Made by a program: the position numbers and the translations under genes | Shown here: positions 10,686-20,054 of the stretch, piece after piece | How positions within the stretch are numbered: the first letter of the stretch is position 1 | How the letters are laid out: each line of letters opens with the position of its first letter | The notes under the pieces: model-generated | Database searches by the model: none | What the model was told of the DNA's origin: nothing | What the model saw: the letters and a program-made list of their open reading frames with translations, nothing else | Assembly (NCBI RefSeq): GCF_002807685.1 | Contig: NZ_PEAX01000003.1 | Location: forward strand, 675,565 to 739,564 | Source of the DNA: Neoalteromonas flava | Lineage (GTDB): Bacteria; Pseudomonadota; Gammaproteobacteria; Enterobacterales; Alteromonadaceae | Direction: 5' to 3' | DNA: 64,000 nt

Positions 10686-11768
10686 ATGACACAAACCGTG
10701 TATAACTTTTCCGCGGGGCCGGCAATGCTGCCGGCTGCGGTATTAGAACAAGCGCAAGCAGAACTCATCAACTGGCAAGGCCTTGGCACTTCAGTGATGG
10801 AAATCAGTCATCGCAGTAAAGAGTTTATGCGCGTGGCCGAGGAATCTGAGCAAGACTTACGTGCATTGATGCAGATACCGGCTAATTACCGTGTATTGTT
10901 TATGCATGGTGGTGGCCGTGGTCAGTTTGCGGCCGTGCCATTAAATCTGGCAAGTCCGTCGCAAAGTGGAATGCATTTAGTTTCCGGCTCTTGGTCTAAG
11001 GCCTCGGTAGTGGAGGCTGATAAGTTCATCCAAGCGCACAAGACAGACATTCGTGTCGAGCGAGACGGGCGATTAGGCGCGGATCTTAAGCTTTATGAAG
11101 ATAATGAACAGTATGCGTTTGTGCATTATTGTCCCAACGAAACTGTTGATGGCATTGAGATCTTTGACGTACCAGTAACCAAAGCGCCCTTGGTCGCTGA
11201 CATGTCATCAAACATCTTATCGCGCCAAATAAATGTTGAAGACTACGCATTGATCTACGCGGGTGCGCAGAAAAACATAGGCCCAAGTGGTTTGTCAGTG
11301 GTTATTGTGCGTGAAGATTTACTCGGAAAGCCGCAAGCACAAACACCCGTGATATTGGATTACACCGCCGCAGCCAACAATGAATCAATGTTCAATACTC
11401 CGCCAACTTACAGTTGGTACTTGTCTGGATTAGTCTTTAAATGGCTACTCGCCAATGGTGGTGTGAACGCAGCAGAGCAGCTAAACAAACAAAAAGCCGA
11501 ACTGCTTTATCAATTTCTTGATCAGTCTAGTCTATTTAATAACCGCATTATGGATGCTAACCGGTCACGTATGAATGTAGTATTTCAGCTTGCCGATGAA
11601 TCTCTTAATGAGCGCTTTTTGGAACAGTCGGTAGATGCGGGATTGCATGCGCTGAAAGGGCACCGCTCAGTGGGTGGTATGCGTGCCAGTATATATAATG
11701 CTATGCCGTTAGCTGGAGTTAAAACGCTCGTTGATTTTATGCGCGAATTTGAACGTACCCAAGGATAG
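10686..11768 (+). CDS. serC: Phosphoserine aminotransferase
   Basis: A 360-residue PLP enzyme of the class V aminotransferase fold. The N-terminal motif [10 protein letters not shown] and the PLP-lysine region [12 protein letters not shown] are typical, and the C-terminal [16 protein letters not shown] is nearly invariant in SerC. It makes 3-phosphoserine in serine synthesis and also serves pyridoxine synthesis. It sits between gyrA and aroA with short gaps; serC-aroA coexpression is widely conserved in gammaproteobacteria. Confidence 0.97.
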   Translation: MTQTVYNFSAGPAMLPAAVLEQAQAELINWQGLGTSVMEISHRSKEFMRVAEESEQDLRALMQIPANYRVLFMHGGGRGQFAAVPLNLASPSQSGMHLVSGSWSKASVVEADKFIQAHKTDIRVERDGRLGADLKLYEDNEQYAFVHYCPNETVDGIEIFDVPVTKAPLVADMSSNILSRQINVEDYALIYAGAQKNIGPSGLSVVIVREDLLGKPQAQTPVILDYTAAANNESMFNTPPTYSWYLSGLVFKWLLANGGVNAAEQLNKQKAELLYQFLDQSSLFNNRIMDANRSRMNVVFQLADESLNERFLEQSVDAGLHALKGHRSVGGMRASIYNAMPLAGVKTLVDFMREFERTQG

Positions 11769-11771
11769 TTA

Positions 11772-13058
11772 ATGGATAAATTATTATTGAACCCGATTGC
11801 ACATGTCGCGGGCACTGTGAATGTGCCCGGCTCAAAGAGTTTATCCAATCGCGCATTATTATTAGCCGCATTAGCAAAGGGTACGACAACCTTAACTAAT
11901 TTGCTTAACAGCGACGACATAAAGCATATGCTCAATGCGTTAAAGCAGTTAGGCGTAACCGTTTCTTTAAACGCTGCAGGCGACGAATGCACCGTTGAAG
12001 GCCTTGGTGGGCGCTTTGCCCGCTCGCAACCACTCGAGTTGTTTCTGGGCAACGCTGGTACCGCTATGCGCCCCCTGTGTGCAGTACTTGCGACATCTGA
12101 TGTTGAGGTCACTCTAACGGGTGAACCGCGCATGGAAGAACGCCCAATCGGCGATCTCACTGATGCCCTGGTTTCAGCTGGGGCAGAAATTGATTTTTTA
12201 AAAAACACAGGGTTTCCACCACTTACGATCAAAGGTAAGCAATTAACGGGTGGTAATATTTCTGTTGATGGCAGTGTGTCGAGCCAATTTTTAACTGCTT
12301 TACTTATGGCTGCTCCGCTATTTGCACAGGATTCGGTGATCAGTATAGAAGGAGAGTTGGTCTCCAAACCTTACATTGATATTACCCTTGCCACCATGGA
12401 AGCCTTCGGTATTAAGGTAGAGAATCAGAATTATCAAATCTTCAAAGTTGCCGGAAATCAAACGTACCAATCCCCAGGCCGCTTTTTAGTTGAGGGTGAC
12501 GCATCATCCGCATCGTATTTCCTCGCTGCCGGAGCCATCAAAGGTGGCACCGTCACAGTGACAGGCGTGGGCAAAAAATCAATCCAAGGTGATATTCGTT
12601 TTGCGGATGTACTTGAGAAAATGGGTGCAAGAGTCGATTGGCAAGACGAGTCCATTACTGTCACAGGTGCTCCATTAACGGCAGTTGATATGGATATGAA
12701 TCACATCCCAGATGCTGCGATGACTATCGCAACTACTGCTTTGTTTGCGACAGGAACAACCCGGATTTCTAATATTTACAACTGGCGTGTTAAAGAAACA
12801 GACCGCTTACATGCGATGGCGACTGAATTACGTAAGGTAGGCGCTACGGTGGATGAAGGCCATGATTACATTAGCGTAACCCCACCAAAAACGCTTAACC
12901 ACGCTGAAATTGAAACCTACGATGATCATCGTATTGCTATGTGTTTTTCTTTAGTTGCATTAAGTGATACGCCGGTAACAATCCTCGATCCGCAATGTAC
13001 CAAAAAAACCTTCCCTGACTATTTTACCCGGTTCGCTACGATACAACAAAACGCATAA
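11772..13058 (+). CDS. aroA: 3-phosphoshikimate 1-carboxyvinyltransferase (EPSP synthase)
   Basis: A 428-residue EPSP synthase of the shikimate pathway. Signature segments seen are [18 protein letters not shown] near the N-terminus, [13 protein letters not shown] and the later [15 protein letters not shown] and RVKETDRL. The GNAGTAMRP form is the glyphosate-sensitive class I type. It starts 3 bp after the serC stop, so translation is probably coupled, linking aromatic and serine precursor synthesis. Length is as expected. Confidence 0.97.
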   Translation: MDKLLLNPIAHVAGTVNVPGSKSLSNRALLLAALAKGTTTLTNLLNSDDIKHMLNALKQLGVTVSLNAAGDECTVEGLGGRFARSQPLELFLGNAGTAMRPLCAVLATSDVEVTLTGEPRMEERPIGDLTDALVSAGAEIDFLKNTGFPPLTIKGKQLTGGNISVDGSVSSQFLTALLMAAPLFAQDSVISIEGELVSKPYIDITLATMEAFGIKVENQNYQIFKVAGNQTYQSPGRFLVEGDASSASYFLAAGAIKGGTVTVTGVGKKSIQGDIRFADVLEKMGARVDWQDESITVTGAPLTAVDMDMNHIPDAAMTIATTALFATGTTRISNIYNWRVKETDRLHAMATELRKVGATVDEGHDYISVTPPKTLNHAEIETYDDHRIAMCFSLVALSDTPVTILDPQCTKKTFPDYFTRFATIQQNA

Positions 13059-13082
13059 TCACAAATGGTTACAGGATCCAAG

Positions 13083-13111
13083 TGGTAATTGAATGCTAGC
13101 ACGCGTATAAT
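13083..13111 (+). promoter_or_regulatory. Possible cmk-rpsA promoter
   Basis: A perfect -10 TATAAT at 13106-13111 is followed by a GC-rich discriminator (GCCGCCCG), as in promoters of translation genes under stringent control. The -35 at 17-bp spacing (TGGTAA, 13083-13088) is poor. It lies just upstream of cmk and rpsA in the gap after aroA. Confidence 0.4.
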
Positions 13112-13141
13112 GCCGCCCGATTTTTACCAAGGGTGGTTTAT

Positions 13142-13822
13142 ATGCAGTCGATTCCAGTCGTAACCGTCGACGGCCCCAGCGGTGCAGGGAAGGGGACATT
13201 GGCTTCCATGTTAGCGGAGCACTTCGGTTGGCACCTACTAGATAGTGGCGCGATATATCGGGTACTAGCCGTAGCGTCCTCACATCATGGGTTAGCACCA
13301 AACGATGAAGAAGCACTAATGCCATTAGCTTCAAGCCTTGACGTCACATTCGAAATAGACGGTGATGTAAAAAAGATTATCCTCGAAGGCGAAGATGTCA
13401 CTGACGTGATCCGTACTGAAGAGGTTGGTAGTATCGCCTCACAAGTGGCAGCGCTCCCGCGGGTTCGGGAAGCGTTATTGCGCCGTCAACGTGCGTTCGA
13501 ACAAGAGCCTGGATTGATTGCTGATGGACGCGACATGGGTACTGTTGTTTTCCCCGACGCACCGGCAAAAATTTTCCTTACAGCCTCGGCGGAAGCCCGT
13601 GCGCAAAGACGCTTTGATCAGTTGAAAGATAAGGGCCATGATGTTAAACTTTCGCGCCTTTTATCTGACATCAAAGCCAGAGACGAAAGAGATACGCACC
13701 GTTCGGTCGCGCCATTAGTGCCTGCTGACGATGCAATTGTTATCGATTCAACGTCAATGAGCATTGCTCAAGTCTTTGAAAAAGCGAAAGAAATTATTGG
13801 CGGGAAAATATCCGCGCAATAG
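13142..13822 (+). CDS. cmk: Cytidylate kinase
   Basis: A 226-residue P-loop nucleoside monophosphate kinase that phosphorylates CMP and dCMP. The Walker A motif is [10 protein letters not shown]; the middle shows [13 protein letters not shown] and the lid residues RDxRDxxR in [11 protein letters not shown], all hallmarks of bacterial Cmk. I chose ATG at 13142 because an AAGGG ribosome site lies eight bases upstream; a GTG three codons earlier is inside that site. It precedes rpsA, as in many proteobacteria. Confidence 0.96.
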   Translation: MQSIPVVTVDGPSGAGKGTLASMLAEHFGWHLLDSGAIYRVLAVASSHHGLAPNDEEALMPLASSLDVTFEIDGDVKKIILEGEDVTDVIRTEEVGSIASQVAALPRVREALLRRQRAFEQEPGLIADGRDMGTVVFPDAPAKIFLTASAEARAQRRFDQLKDKGHDVKLSRLLSDIKARDERDTHRSVAPLVPADDAIVIDSTSMSIAQVFEKAKEIIGGKISAQ

Positions 13823-13937
13823 ATTCTGCAAGTGTTATGTAACGTATCGTCGCCATGGATTGTGATGATTTTGAATAACAACCCCATGTTAGCTGGAACG
13901 TAACGTGGATGTAAATTAGATAAATTAACTGAACTTT

Positions 13938-15608
13938 ATGACTGAAAATTTTGCACAGCTTTTTGAAGAGAGCTTACAACAACTTGAAACGCGTCCTGGT
14001 GCCATCGTTAAAGGAACCGTTGTTTCAATCGACAAAGACATCGTATTAGTAGACGCGGGTCTCAAATCAGAAAGCGCAATTCCTGCTGATCAATTCAAGA
14101 ACGCTGATGGCGAGCTTGAAATTGCTATCGGTGATTCCGTTGACGTTGCACTTGATGCAGTCGAAGACGGCTTCGGTGAAACTATCCTTTCTCGTGAAAA
14201 AGCGAAGCGCCATGAAGCATGGGTAGAGCTTGAGAAAGCATACGAAGAAAAAGAAACCATCAAAGGTATTATCAACGGTAAAGTGAAAGGCGGCTTCACA
14301 GTAGAAGTGAATGCAGTACGCGCTTTCTTACCTGGTTCGTTGGTAGACGTTCGCCCAGTACGCGACACGGCACACCTTGAAGGTAAAGAACTCGAATTTA
14401 AAGTAATCAAGTTAGATGCTAAGCGTAACAACGTAGTTGTATCTCGTCGTGCTGTTATCGAAGCAGAAAACAGTGCTGAGCGTGACTCGCTATTAGCTAA
14501 CTTGGAAGAAGGTCATGAAGTTAAAGGTATCGTTAAGAACCTTACTGACTACGGTGCATTCGTTGATTTAGGCGGTGTTGACGGTCTACTTCACATCACT
14601 GATATGGCTTGGAAGCGCGTTAAGCACCCAAGTGAAATCGTAAATGTTGGTGATGAAATCAACGTTAAGGTACTTAAGTTCGACAAAGAGAAGTCACGTG
14701 TTTCTCTAGGTATGAAACAAATGGGCAGCGATCCGTGGCAAGAAATTGCTGAGCGTTACCCAGAGGGTGCTAAGCTTAGCGGTGCAGTAACAAACCTAAC
14801 TGATTACGGTTGCTTCGTTGAAATCGAAGACGGTGTTGAAGGTCTTGTTCACGTTTCTGAAATGGATTGGACTAACAAGAACGTACACCCATCTAAGGTT
14901 GTTAACCTAGGTGACGTTGTTGAAGTAATGGTTCTTGAAATTGACGAAGAGCGTCGTCGTATTTCTCTTGGCCTTAAGCAGTGTATTGCTAATCCTTGGG
15001 AAGAGTTCGCTAAGTCACATGAGAAGGGCGACAAAGTTAGCGGTAAGATCAAGTCAATTACTGACTTCGGTATCTTTATCGGCCTAGACGGCGGCATCGA
15101 TGGTCTTGTTCACTTATCTGACATTTCTTGGAACAAGTCAGGTGAAGAAGCGGTTCGTGACTATAAGAAAGGTGACGAAATTTCTGCTGTTGTACTACAA
15201 GTTGATCCAGAGCGTGAGCGTATTTCTCTTGGCGTTAAGCAAATCGAAGAAGATCCTTTCAATAAGTATCTGACAGATAACAAGAAAGGTGCTATCGTTA
15301 ATGGAACAGTTACCGCAGTTGACGCGAAAGGCGTAACCGTAAATCTAGCTGAAGAAGTTGACGGCTACATCCGTGTTGGTGATTTAGCACGTGACCGCGT
15401 AGAAGACGCTTCTGAAGTTGTTAATGTAGGCGATGCAATCGAAGCCAAGTTCATGGGCGTTGATCGCAAGAACCGCATGGTTAACCTTTCAGTTAAAGCG
15501 AAGGACCAAGCTGACGAGAAAGAAGCATTGGATAAAGTGAACCAGCAAGAAGACGCCGGTTTCGCAAATGCCATGGCTGAAGCTTTCAAAGCAGCAAAAG
15601 GCGAGTAA
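13938..15608 (+). CDS. rpsA: 30S ribosomal protein S1
   Basis: A 556-residue protein with six tandem S1 (OB-fold) RNA-binding domains. Repeats are easy to see from the recurring G-x-V-x(6)-DYG/DFG-x-F and GLVHxSx(M/I)xW patterns. It delivers mRNA to the 30S subunit. The first two domains are divergent and should anchor to the ribosome. Codon use looks more biased than in neighbours, fitting high expression. A 115-bp leader separates it from cmk and may carry the S1 autoregulatory leader structure, which I did not resolve. Confidence 0.97.
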   Translation: MTENFAQLFEESLQQLETRPGAIVKGTVVSIDKDIVLVDAGLKSESAIPADQFKNADGELEIAIGDSVDVALDAVEDGFGETILSREKAKRHEAWVELEKAYEEKETIKGIINGKVKGGFTVEVNAVRAFLPGSLVDVRPVRDTAHLEGKELEFKVIKLDAKRNNVVVSRRAVIEAENSAERDSLLANLEEGHEVKGIVKNLTDYGAFVDLGGVDGLLHITDMAWKRVKHPSEIVNVGDEINVKVLKFDKEKSRVSLGMKQMGSDPWQEIAERYPEGAKLSGAVTNLTDYGCFVEIEDGVEGLVHVSEMDWTNKNVHPSKVVNLGDVVEVMVLEIDEERRRISLGLKQCIANPWEEFAKSHEKGDKVSGKIKSITDFGIFIGLDGGIDGLVHLSDISWNKSGEEAVRDYKKGDEISAVVLQVDPERERISLGVKQIEEDPFNKYLTDNKKGAIVNGTVTAVDAKGVTVNLAEEVDGYIRVGDLARDRVEDASEVVNVGDAIEAKFMGVDRKNRMVNLSVKAKDQADEKEALDKVNQQEDAGFANAMAEAFKAAKGE

Positions 15609-15621
15609 TTCTCCCCAAATT

Positions 15622-15644
15622 AGGCGCATCTATCTGATGCGCCT
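15622..15644 (+). other. Perfect stem-loop between rpsA and ihfB
   Basis: AGGCGCATC pairs perfectly with GATGCGCCT around a five-base TATCT loop. No T-run follows, so it is not a standard intrinsic terminator. It may stabilise the rpsA 3' end, attenuate readthrough into ihfB, or mark an RNA processing site. Confidence 0.55.
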
Positions 15645-15693
15645 ACCTCCTCCTGCTGGTAACATCGAGATATCTAACTATCGTGAGGTTGCC

Positions 15694-15978
15694 ATGACAA
15701 AGTCTGAACTTATCGAAAGATTGGCCTTAAAGGCCGAGCATATCCCTGCCAAAGAGCTTGAAATAGCGGTTAAAGAACTGCTTGAGCAACTTGCGCAAAC
15801 TCTGCAAAAAGGTGAGCGTATCGAAATTCGCGGTTTTGGTAGCTTTTCTTTGCATTATCGTGCACCTCGCGTAGGTCGTAACCCTAAAACTGGTGAAACT
15901 GTGCAATTAGAAGGGAAGTACGTGCCACATTTTAAGCCAGGTAAAGAACTTCGTGATCGCGTCAATGAAGCGATGTAA
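15694..15978 (+). CDS. ihfB: Integration host factor subunit beta
   Basis: A 94-residue DNA-bending protein of the HU/IHF family, the same length as E. coli IHF-beta. The start ATG at 15694 has GTGAGG nine bases upstream and gives the canonical [10 protein letters not shown]. The motifs [10 protein letters not shown] and RNPKTGE...[11 protein letters not shown] are the family signature, including the intercalating proline in RNPKTG. It pairs with IhfA (not in this window) to bend DNA in replication, recombination and transcription. It follows rpsA, as in E. coli. Confidence 0.96.
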   Translation: MTKSELIERLALKAEHIPAKELEIAVKELLEQLAQTLQKGERIEIRGFGSFSLHYRAPRVGRNPKTGETVQLEGKYVPHFKPGKELRDRVNEAM

Positions 15979-16009
15979 AAGTTGCGACTGACTACGGGAG
16001 AAATAGTCC

Positions 16010-16264
16010 TTGAGAGGGTTAGCATTATTTTTAGTTGTGATCGTGCTGGTGTGTGTTTTTGTGTTAATTGGGGCACAAAATAGCCAAACAGTCACAGTCA
16101 ACTTTTTAATTGCTCAAGCCACACTAAAGCTCAGCACCCTTATGGCCATTATTATGACGATAGGAGTTGCTATCGGTTTATGTATCCTAATGACCAGCTG
16201 GCTAGCACTCAGAGTTAAGTTAGGTATTGCTAAACAAAAGCTCAAAAAGCTGCAAAACGAGTAA
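16010..16264 (+). CDS. lapA: Lipopolysaccharide assembly protein A (DUF1049)
   Basis: An 84-residue inner-membrane protein with two transmembrane helices (about 4-22 and 42-66) and a basic, coiled C-terminus. The segment GAQNSQTVTVNFL between helices is typical of LapA/DUF1049. It begins with TTG, preceded by GGGAG nine bases upstream. It overlaps functionally and positionally with lapB, which starts 3 bp after its stop; LapA/LapB regulate LpxC turnover and LPS export in E. coli. Confidence 0.88.
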   Translation: MRGLALFLVVIVLVCVFVLIGAQNSQTVTVNFLIAQATLKLSTLMAIIMTIGVAIGLCILMTSWLALRVKLGIAKQKLKKLQNE

Positions 16265-16267
16265 CTC

Positions 16268-17437
16268 ATGTTAGAACTTTTGTTTCTATTGCTACCCGTC
16301 GCAGTAGGCTACGGATGGGTAATGGGGCGGAATAGTCTGCGCCAAGCCCAACGCAAGCAATCGAGTATCCTCTCGAAGCACTATTATCGGGGTCTGAACT
16401 TCCTTTTATCAGAGCAACCCGATAAAGCCGTCGACACCTTAATAAAAATGATCGACCTAAATAATGATACGGTCGAGACCCACATTGCTATGGGTAACTT
16501 CTTTCGTCATCGCGGTGAACTTGACCGTGCGATTAAAGTGCACCAAAACTTAGTTAGTCGTGATGAAATAGAACCAAGCCAGCGCGAAAATGCGCTACGC
16601 GAGCTAGGCCGCGATTATACGCAGGCTGGATTTCTAGAGCGGGCTGAGAATGCCTATTTACAGTTACTTAACTCAGATAAGCATTACATAGATGCGCAAA
16701 CCAATCTGTTTAAGATCTATCAAACGACCAAAGAGTGGGACCGCGCTATCGATTTAGCTGAACGCATGGTCGATTGTCACGGTGATGATAATGATATTTT
16801 AGTGAGGTTAGCTCATTTTTATTGTGAGCAAGCCGAGAAATCATTACAGCAAAGCGATCAAGAAAATGCCGTTATCTACTTGCAAAAAGCCACTCAATCC
16901 GATGAAAAAGCTGTACGTCCGTGGTTGATGTTGGGCCGTTTGGCAATCGAGAAGCAAGCTTACACAGATGCTTTTGATTGCCTATTAGAAGTTCCCAAGC
17001 GCGATATCAACTGGCTTAGCGAAGCAATTCCGTTACTCGAAAAATGTGCCGAACAGCTTGGCGATTGGGCGCGGTTTGAACAAGTGCTGAATGACTATGG
17101 GAATGTCTGTGCTTCGGCCTATTTGGCTAAGGTTAATCTAATGGCTAATCAGGGCCAAACTGATGAAGCGACGCAATTGCTTTATGAACAACTGCGCAAG
17201 AAGCCAACAATGAAAGGTTTCGCTACACTCATGCGTTTGTATATCGCACAGCACAAGCAAGATCCCAATACCAGTAGTCTGGCCCTATTGCGAGGATTAG
17301 TAGAGCAACAAATGTTACAACGCCCTAAATATCGCTGTGGTAACTGTGGTTTTTCAGGGCGTAAAGTTTACTGGCTGTGCCCATCCTGTAAGAAGTGGGG
17401 TGTAGTTAAACCAATTAAAGGCTTAGATGGAGAGTAG
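16268..17437 (+). CDS. lapB: Lipopolysaccharide assembly protein B (TPR protein)
   Basis: A 389-residue protein with an N-terminal transmembrane anchor (about 1-18), a series of tetratricopeptide repeats, and a C-terminal rubredoxin-like metal site with two CxxC pairs (CGNCGF and CPSCKKWG). This layout matches E. coli LapB (YciM), the adaptor that promotes FtsH degradation of LpxC. It follows lapA closely and ends just before pyrF, as in E. coli (lapA-lapB-pyrF). Confidence 0.95.
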   Translation: MLELLFLLLPVAVGYGWVMGRNSLRQAQRKQSSILSKHYYRGLNFLLSEQPDKAVDTLIKMIDLNNDTVETHIAMGNFFRHRGELDRAIKVHQNLVSRDEIEPSQRENALRELGRDYTQAGFLERAENAYLQLLNSDKHYIDAQTNLFKIYQTTKEWDRAIDLAERMVDCHGDDNDILVRLAHFYCEQAEKSLQQSDQENAVIYLQKATQSDEKAVRPWLMLGRLAIEKQAYTDAFDCLLEVPKRDINWLSEAIPLLEKCAEQLGDWARFEQVLNDYGNVCASAYLAKVNLMANQGQTDEATQLLYEQLRKKPTMKGFATLMRLYIAQHKQDPNTSSLALLRGLVEQQMLQRPKYRCGNCGFSGRKVYWLCPSCKKWGVVKPIKGLDGE

Positions 17438-17441
17438 TAGG

Positions 17442-18146
17442 GTGAGCGAAGCAAAAGTCATCGTTGCGTTAGATTTTGAGACTGAATATCAAGTCCTTGA
17501 TTTAGTCGAACAGCTAGCCCCTGATCAATGCCGACTTAAAGTTGGTAAAGAGTTGTTTACGCGTTTAGGTCCAGATATCGTGCGTCGTCTGGTAGGTAAA
17601 AACTTTGATGTATTTCTTGATCTTAAGTTTCACGATATTCCTAATACTGTGGCTAAAGCTTGTCTAGCTGCTGCGGATTTAGGCGTATGGATGGTTAATG
17701 TTCATGCCTCGGGTGGCGCTAAAATGATGAGCCACACTCAACAACAGCTAGAACTGTCCGGTGCAGATGTTAAGCTGATAGCGGTAACCGTATTGACTAG
17801 TATGGATCAAGTACAGTTGAGTGGCGTTGTGCCAGACACATCGATTACGGATCAAGTCATAAAGCTAGCCACATTAAGCAAAGATTGTGGACTTGATGGT
17901 GTGGTATGTTCGGCACAAGAGGCGAGTAACTTAAAGCAAAGGTTAGGTAGTAAATTTGAACTTGTTACCCCTGGTATTCGGCCAGCGGGAGCTAGCCAAG
18001 ATGACCAAGTGCGTATTGTTACACCCAGCGATGCAATTAAGTTCGGCGTGGATTATATGGTCATTGGACGCCCTATCACTAAAGCCAATTCTCCCCTAGA
18101 TGCACTCAAGAAGATTAATGCCGAAATAAAAAAGGCTACCCTGTAA
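17442..18146 (+). CDS. pyrF: Orotidine 5'-phosphate decarboxylase
   Basis: A 234-residue group I OMP decarboxylase making UMP. The catalytic motif [12 protein letters not shown] holds the D-x-K-x-x-D set, and [10 protein letters not shown] plus VIGRPIT form the phosphate site. I prefer GTG at 17442, four bases after the lapB stop with GGAG ten bases upstream; an ATG 15 bases earlier lies inside lapB and would add five residues. Its stop codon lies within the terminator loop. Confidence 0.94.
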   Translation: MSEAKVIVALDFETEYQVLDLVEQLAPDQCRLKVGKELFTRLGPDIVRRLVGKNFDVFLDLKFHDIPNTVAKACLAAADLGVWMVNVHASGGAKMMSHTQQQLELSGADVKLIAVTVLTSMDQVQLSGVVPDTSITDQVIKLATLSKDCGLDGVVCSAQEASNLKQRLGSKFELVTPGIRPAGASQDDQVRIVTPSDAIKFGVDYMVIGRPITKANSPLDALKKINAEIKKATL

Positions 18147-18158
18147 GGTAGCCCTTTT
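18130..18158 (+). terminator. Intrinsic terminator of the lap-pyrF unit
   Basis: GGCTACC (18134-18140) pairs with GGTAGCC (18147-18153), followed by CTTTTT. The six-base loop CTGTAA contains the last sense bases and the pyrF TAA stop, so the terminator overlaps the coding end. It also separates pyrF from the convergent ald gene. Confidence 0.85.
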
Positions 18159-18176
18159 TATAGGGGCGAAAATCAT

Positions 18177-19307
18177 TTAGCTCTTTAATGCTTCTGCCGC
18201 ATCTTGGTATTGTAAAGATAGCTGCTCACCCAACGCGTCCATAACCGCAGCATAAGTTATCTTTCCCTGATGCACATTCAGCCCATTTAACAAATGAGGG
18301 TTATCTAACATTGCTTGCTTGGGTCCTTTGTTTGCTAACGCTAGACCAAAGGGTAAAGTTGCGTTGTTCAATGCCATAGTAGACGTCCTAGCTACACCGC
18401 CAGGCATATTAGCGACACAGTAATGTACTACACCATCTACAATGTAGACTGGATCTTGGTGAGTGGTAGCGCGTGATGTTTCAAAACAGCCGCCTTGGTC
18501 GATCGCAACGTCAACTAACACTGAACCTTTCTTCATTGCGTTAATATGGCCGGTATTGAGTAGTTTTGGTGCCGCTGCTCCAGGAATAAGAACCGCACCA
18601 ACAACTAAGTCAGCTTTAGACGAATAATGTTCGATGGCATCAACAGTTGAATAAACCGTCTTTATTTGATTTCCAAAGATATCGTCTAACTCTCTTAGGC
18701 GCGGTAATGAACGGTCTAGAATAGTTACATCGGCACCAAGACCAATGGCCATTTTAGCGGCGTTTGTACCAACGACACCGCCACCAATGATCAACACTTT
18801 GCCTGGAGCTACACCAGGTACACCACCCAATAGGGTGCCGCTACCACCATGAGCTTTCTCAAGATAATGTGCGCCCGCTTGCACTGACATACGACCGGCA
18901 ACTTCACTCATCGGTGCCAATAGGGGTAAGCCGCCGCGAGGGTCAGTTACCGTTTCATAAGCAATACAGGTTGCGCCTGACTCAACTAATAGTTGCGTTT
19001 GCGTTGGATCAGGTGCGAGGTGCAGGTAGGTGTACAAAGTTTGCCCTTCGCGCAACATTTTACATTCATTGGGCTGCGGCTCTTTGACTTTAACTATCAT
19101 CTCGGCACGCGCAAAAATCTCTTCTGCCGTTTCAATAATGCTGGCACCAGCTTCAATGTACATTTCATCGTCAAAACCAATTGCCGTTCCGGCATGAGTT
19201 TGCACGATAACGTCATGTCCATGAGCAACGAATTCCTTAACGGCTGCAGGCGTTAAGCCAACACGGTATTCATGATTTTTAATTTCTTTTGGTACACCTA
19301 CAAGCAT
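18177..19307 (-). CDS. ald: Alanine dehydrogenase
   Basis: A 376-residue NAD-dependent L-alanine dehydrogenase that interconverts alanine with pyruvate and ammonia. The start [18 protein letters not shown], the catalytic Lys in [10 protein letters not shown] and the Rossmann motif [11 protein letters not shown] are diagnostic. The C-terminal half has the conserved [14 protein letters not shown] segment. It is divergent from the lrp-type regulator with a 122-bp shared intergenic region, which suggests direct control by that regulator. Length fits the family (about 370). Confidence 0.96.
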   Translation of the reverse strand: MLVGVPKEIKNHEYRVGLTPAAVKEFVAHGHDVIVQTHAGTAIGFDDEMYIEAGASIIETAEEIFARAEMIVKVKEPQPNECKMLREGQTLYTYLHLAPDPTQTQLLVESGATCIAYETVTDPRGGLPLLAPMSEVAGRMSVQAGAHYLEKAHGGSGTLLGGVPGVAPGKVLIIGGGVVGTNAAKMAIGLGADVTILDRSLPRLRELDDIFGNQIKTVYSTVDAIEHYSSKADLVVGAVLIPGAAAPKLLNTGHINAMKKGSVLVDVAIDQGGCFETSRATTHQDPVYIVDGVVHYCVANMPGGVARTSTMALNNATLPFGLALANKGPKQAMLDNPHLLNGLNVHQGKITYAAVMDALGEQLSLQYQDAAEALKS

Positions 19308-19389
19308 TGAAACAACCTTTTAACAAATTGAAAACCCGCGCAGTATACTGATAAAAAAGACAAAGAAATGGCTGAAGTTTGAGCAGTTA

Positions 19390-19404
19390 CAGGATATTAT
19401 TTTG
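19390..19404. promoter_or_regulatory. Possible Lrp-binding site between ald and lrp
   Basis: CAGGATATTATTTTG matches the Lrp consensus YAGHAWATTWTDCTR at 13 of 15 positions. It lies 25 bp before the lrp start and about 85 bp before ald, where it could serve autoregulation and control of ald. Confidence 0.4.
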
Positions 19405-19429
19405 ACTAACCCAATAAAGGAAAAATTGT

Positions 19430-19918
19430 ATGCTGGCTAAGACGCCAAAAAGTTTAGATAAAATTGACCGCCGGATCTTAATCGAGTTACAAAAAGACGG
19501 GCGATTGTCGAATGTAGAGCTAGCTAAACGCGTTGGTTTAAGCCCTAGCCCCTGTTTAGAAAGGGTTAAGCGTTTGGAGGGGCAGGGTTATATTACCGGT
19601 TACCGGGCTATGGTGAACCCTGATAAGCTCGGTGCGGCAATGTTGGTGTTTGTAGAAATAACGTTGACAAAAACATCGGTAGATATATTCGCAGAATTTT
19701 CTGCTGCGGTTAAATTACACGATGATATCCAAGAATGTCATTTGGTTTCAGGTAATTTTGATTTTCTGTTAAAAGCGCGAGTCGCAGACATGTCGAGTTA
19801 TCGCAAACTACTTGGTGATACACTGCTACGCTTGCCGGGAGTCAGTGAATCACGAACGTATGTTGTGATGGAAGAAGTCAAATCCACAACACAGGTTCAC
19901 ATTAATCTGAAAAGCTAA
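19430..19918 (+). CDS. lrp: Leucine-responsive regulatory protein (Lrp/AsnC family)
   Basis: A 162-residue transcription regulator. The N-terminal winged helix-turn-helix (LDKIDRRILIELQKDGRLSN... to ERVKRLEGQGYI) is followed by the RAM/ACT-like effector domain with the GNFDFLLKARV core. Position next to ftsK-lolA-rarA-serS matches E. coli lrp, so I assign it as the global Lrp ortholog rather than a local AsnC-like regulator. It is divergent from ald, a common target of Lrp family members. Confidence 0.93.
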   Translation: MLAKTPKSLDKIDRRILIELQKDGRLSNVELAKRVGLSPSPCLERVKRLEGQGYITGYRAMVNPDKLGAAMLVFVEITLTKTSVDIFAEFSAAVKLHDDIQECHLVSGNFDFLLKARVADMSSYRKLLGDTLLRLPGVSESRTYVVMEEVKSTTQVHINLKS

Positions 19919-20054
19919 ATCTGGATGCGAGTTTTGATGATTTTTTTTCCCTGTATAGCGCACTGTTGTGGTAATCTTTGGTGTTTAATAATAACAATAA
20001 AATGAGTGAGCCCGGTGCGCGGGTTAAGGGCACTCAAGGTGATTAATTTAGGGT

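Noticed and set aside
11585..12367. 260-residue open frame antisense to serC/aroA
   Set aside because: Long antisense frames are common opposite biased genes; its composition is atypical and both sense genes are certain.
19919..20054. LexA (SOS) box before ftsK, as in E. coli
   Set aside because: CTGT occurs twice but no CTGT-N8-ACAG palindrome is present.
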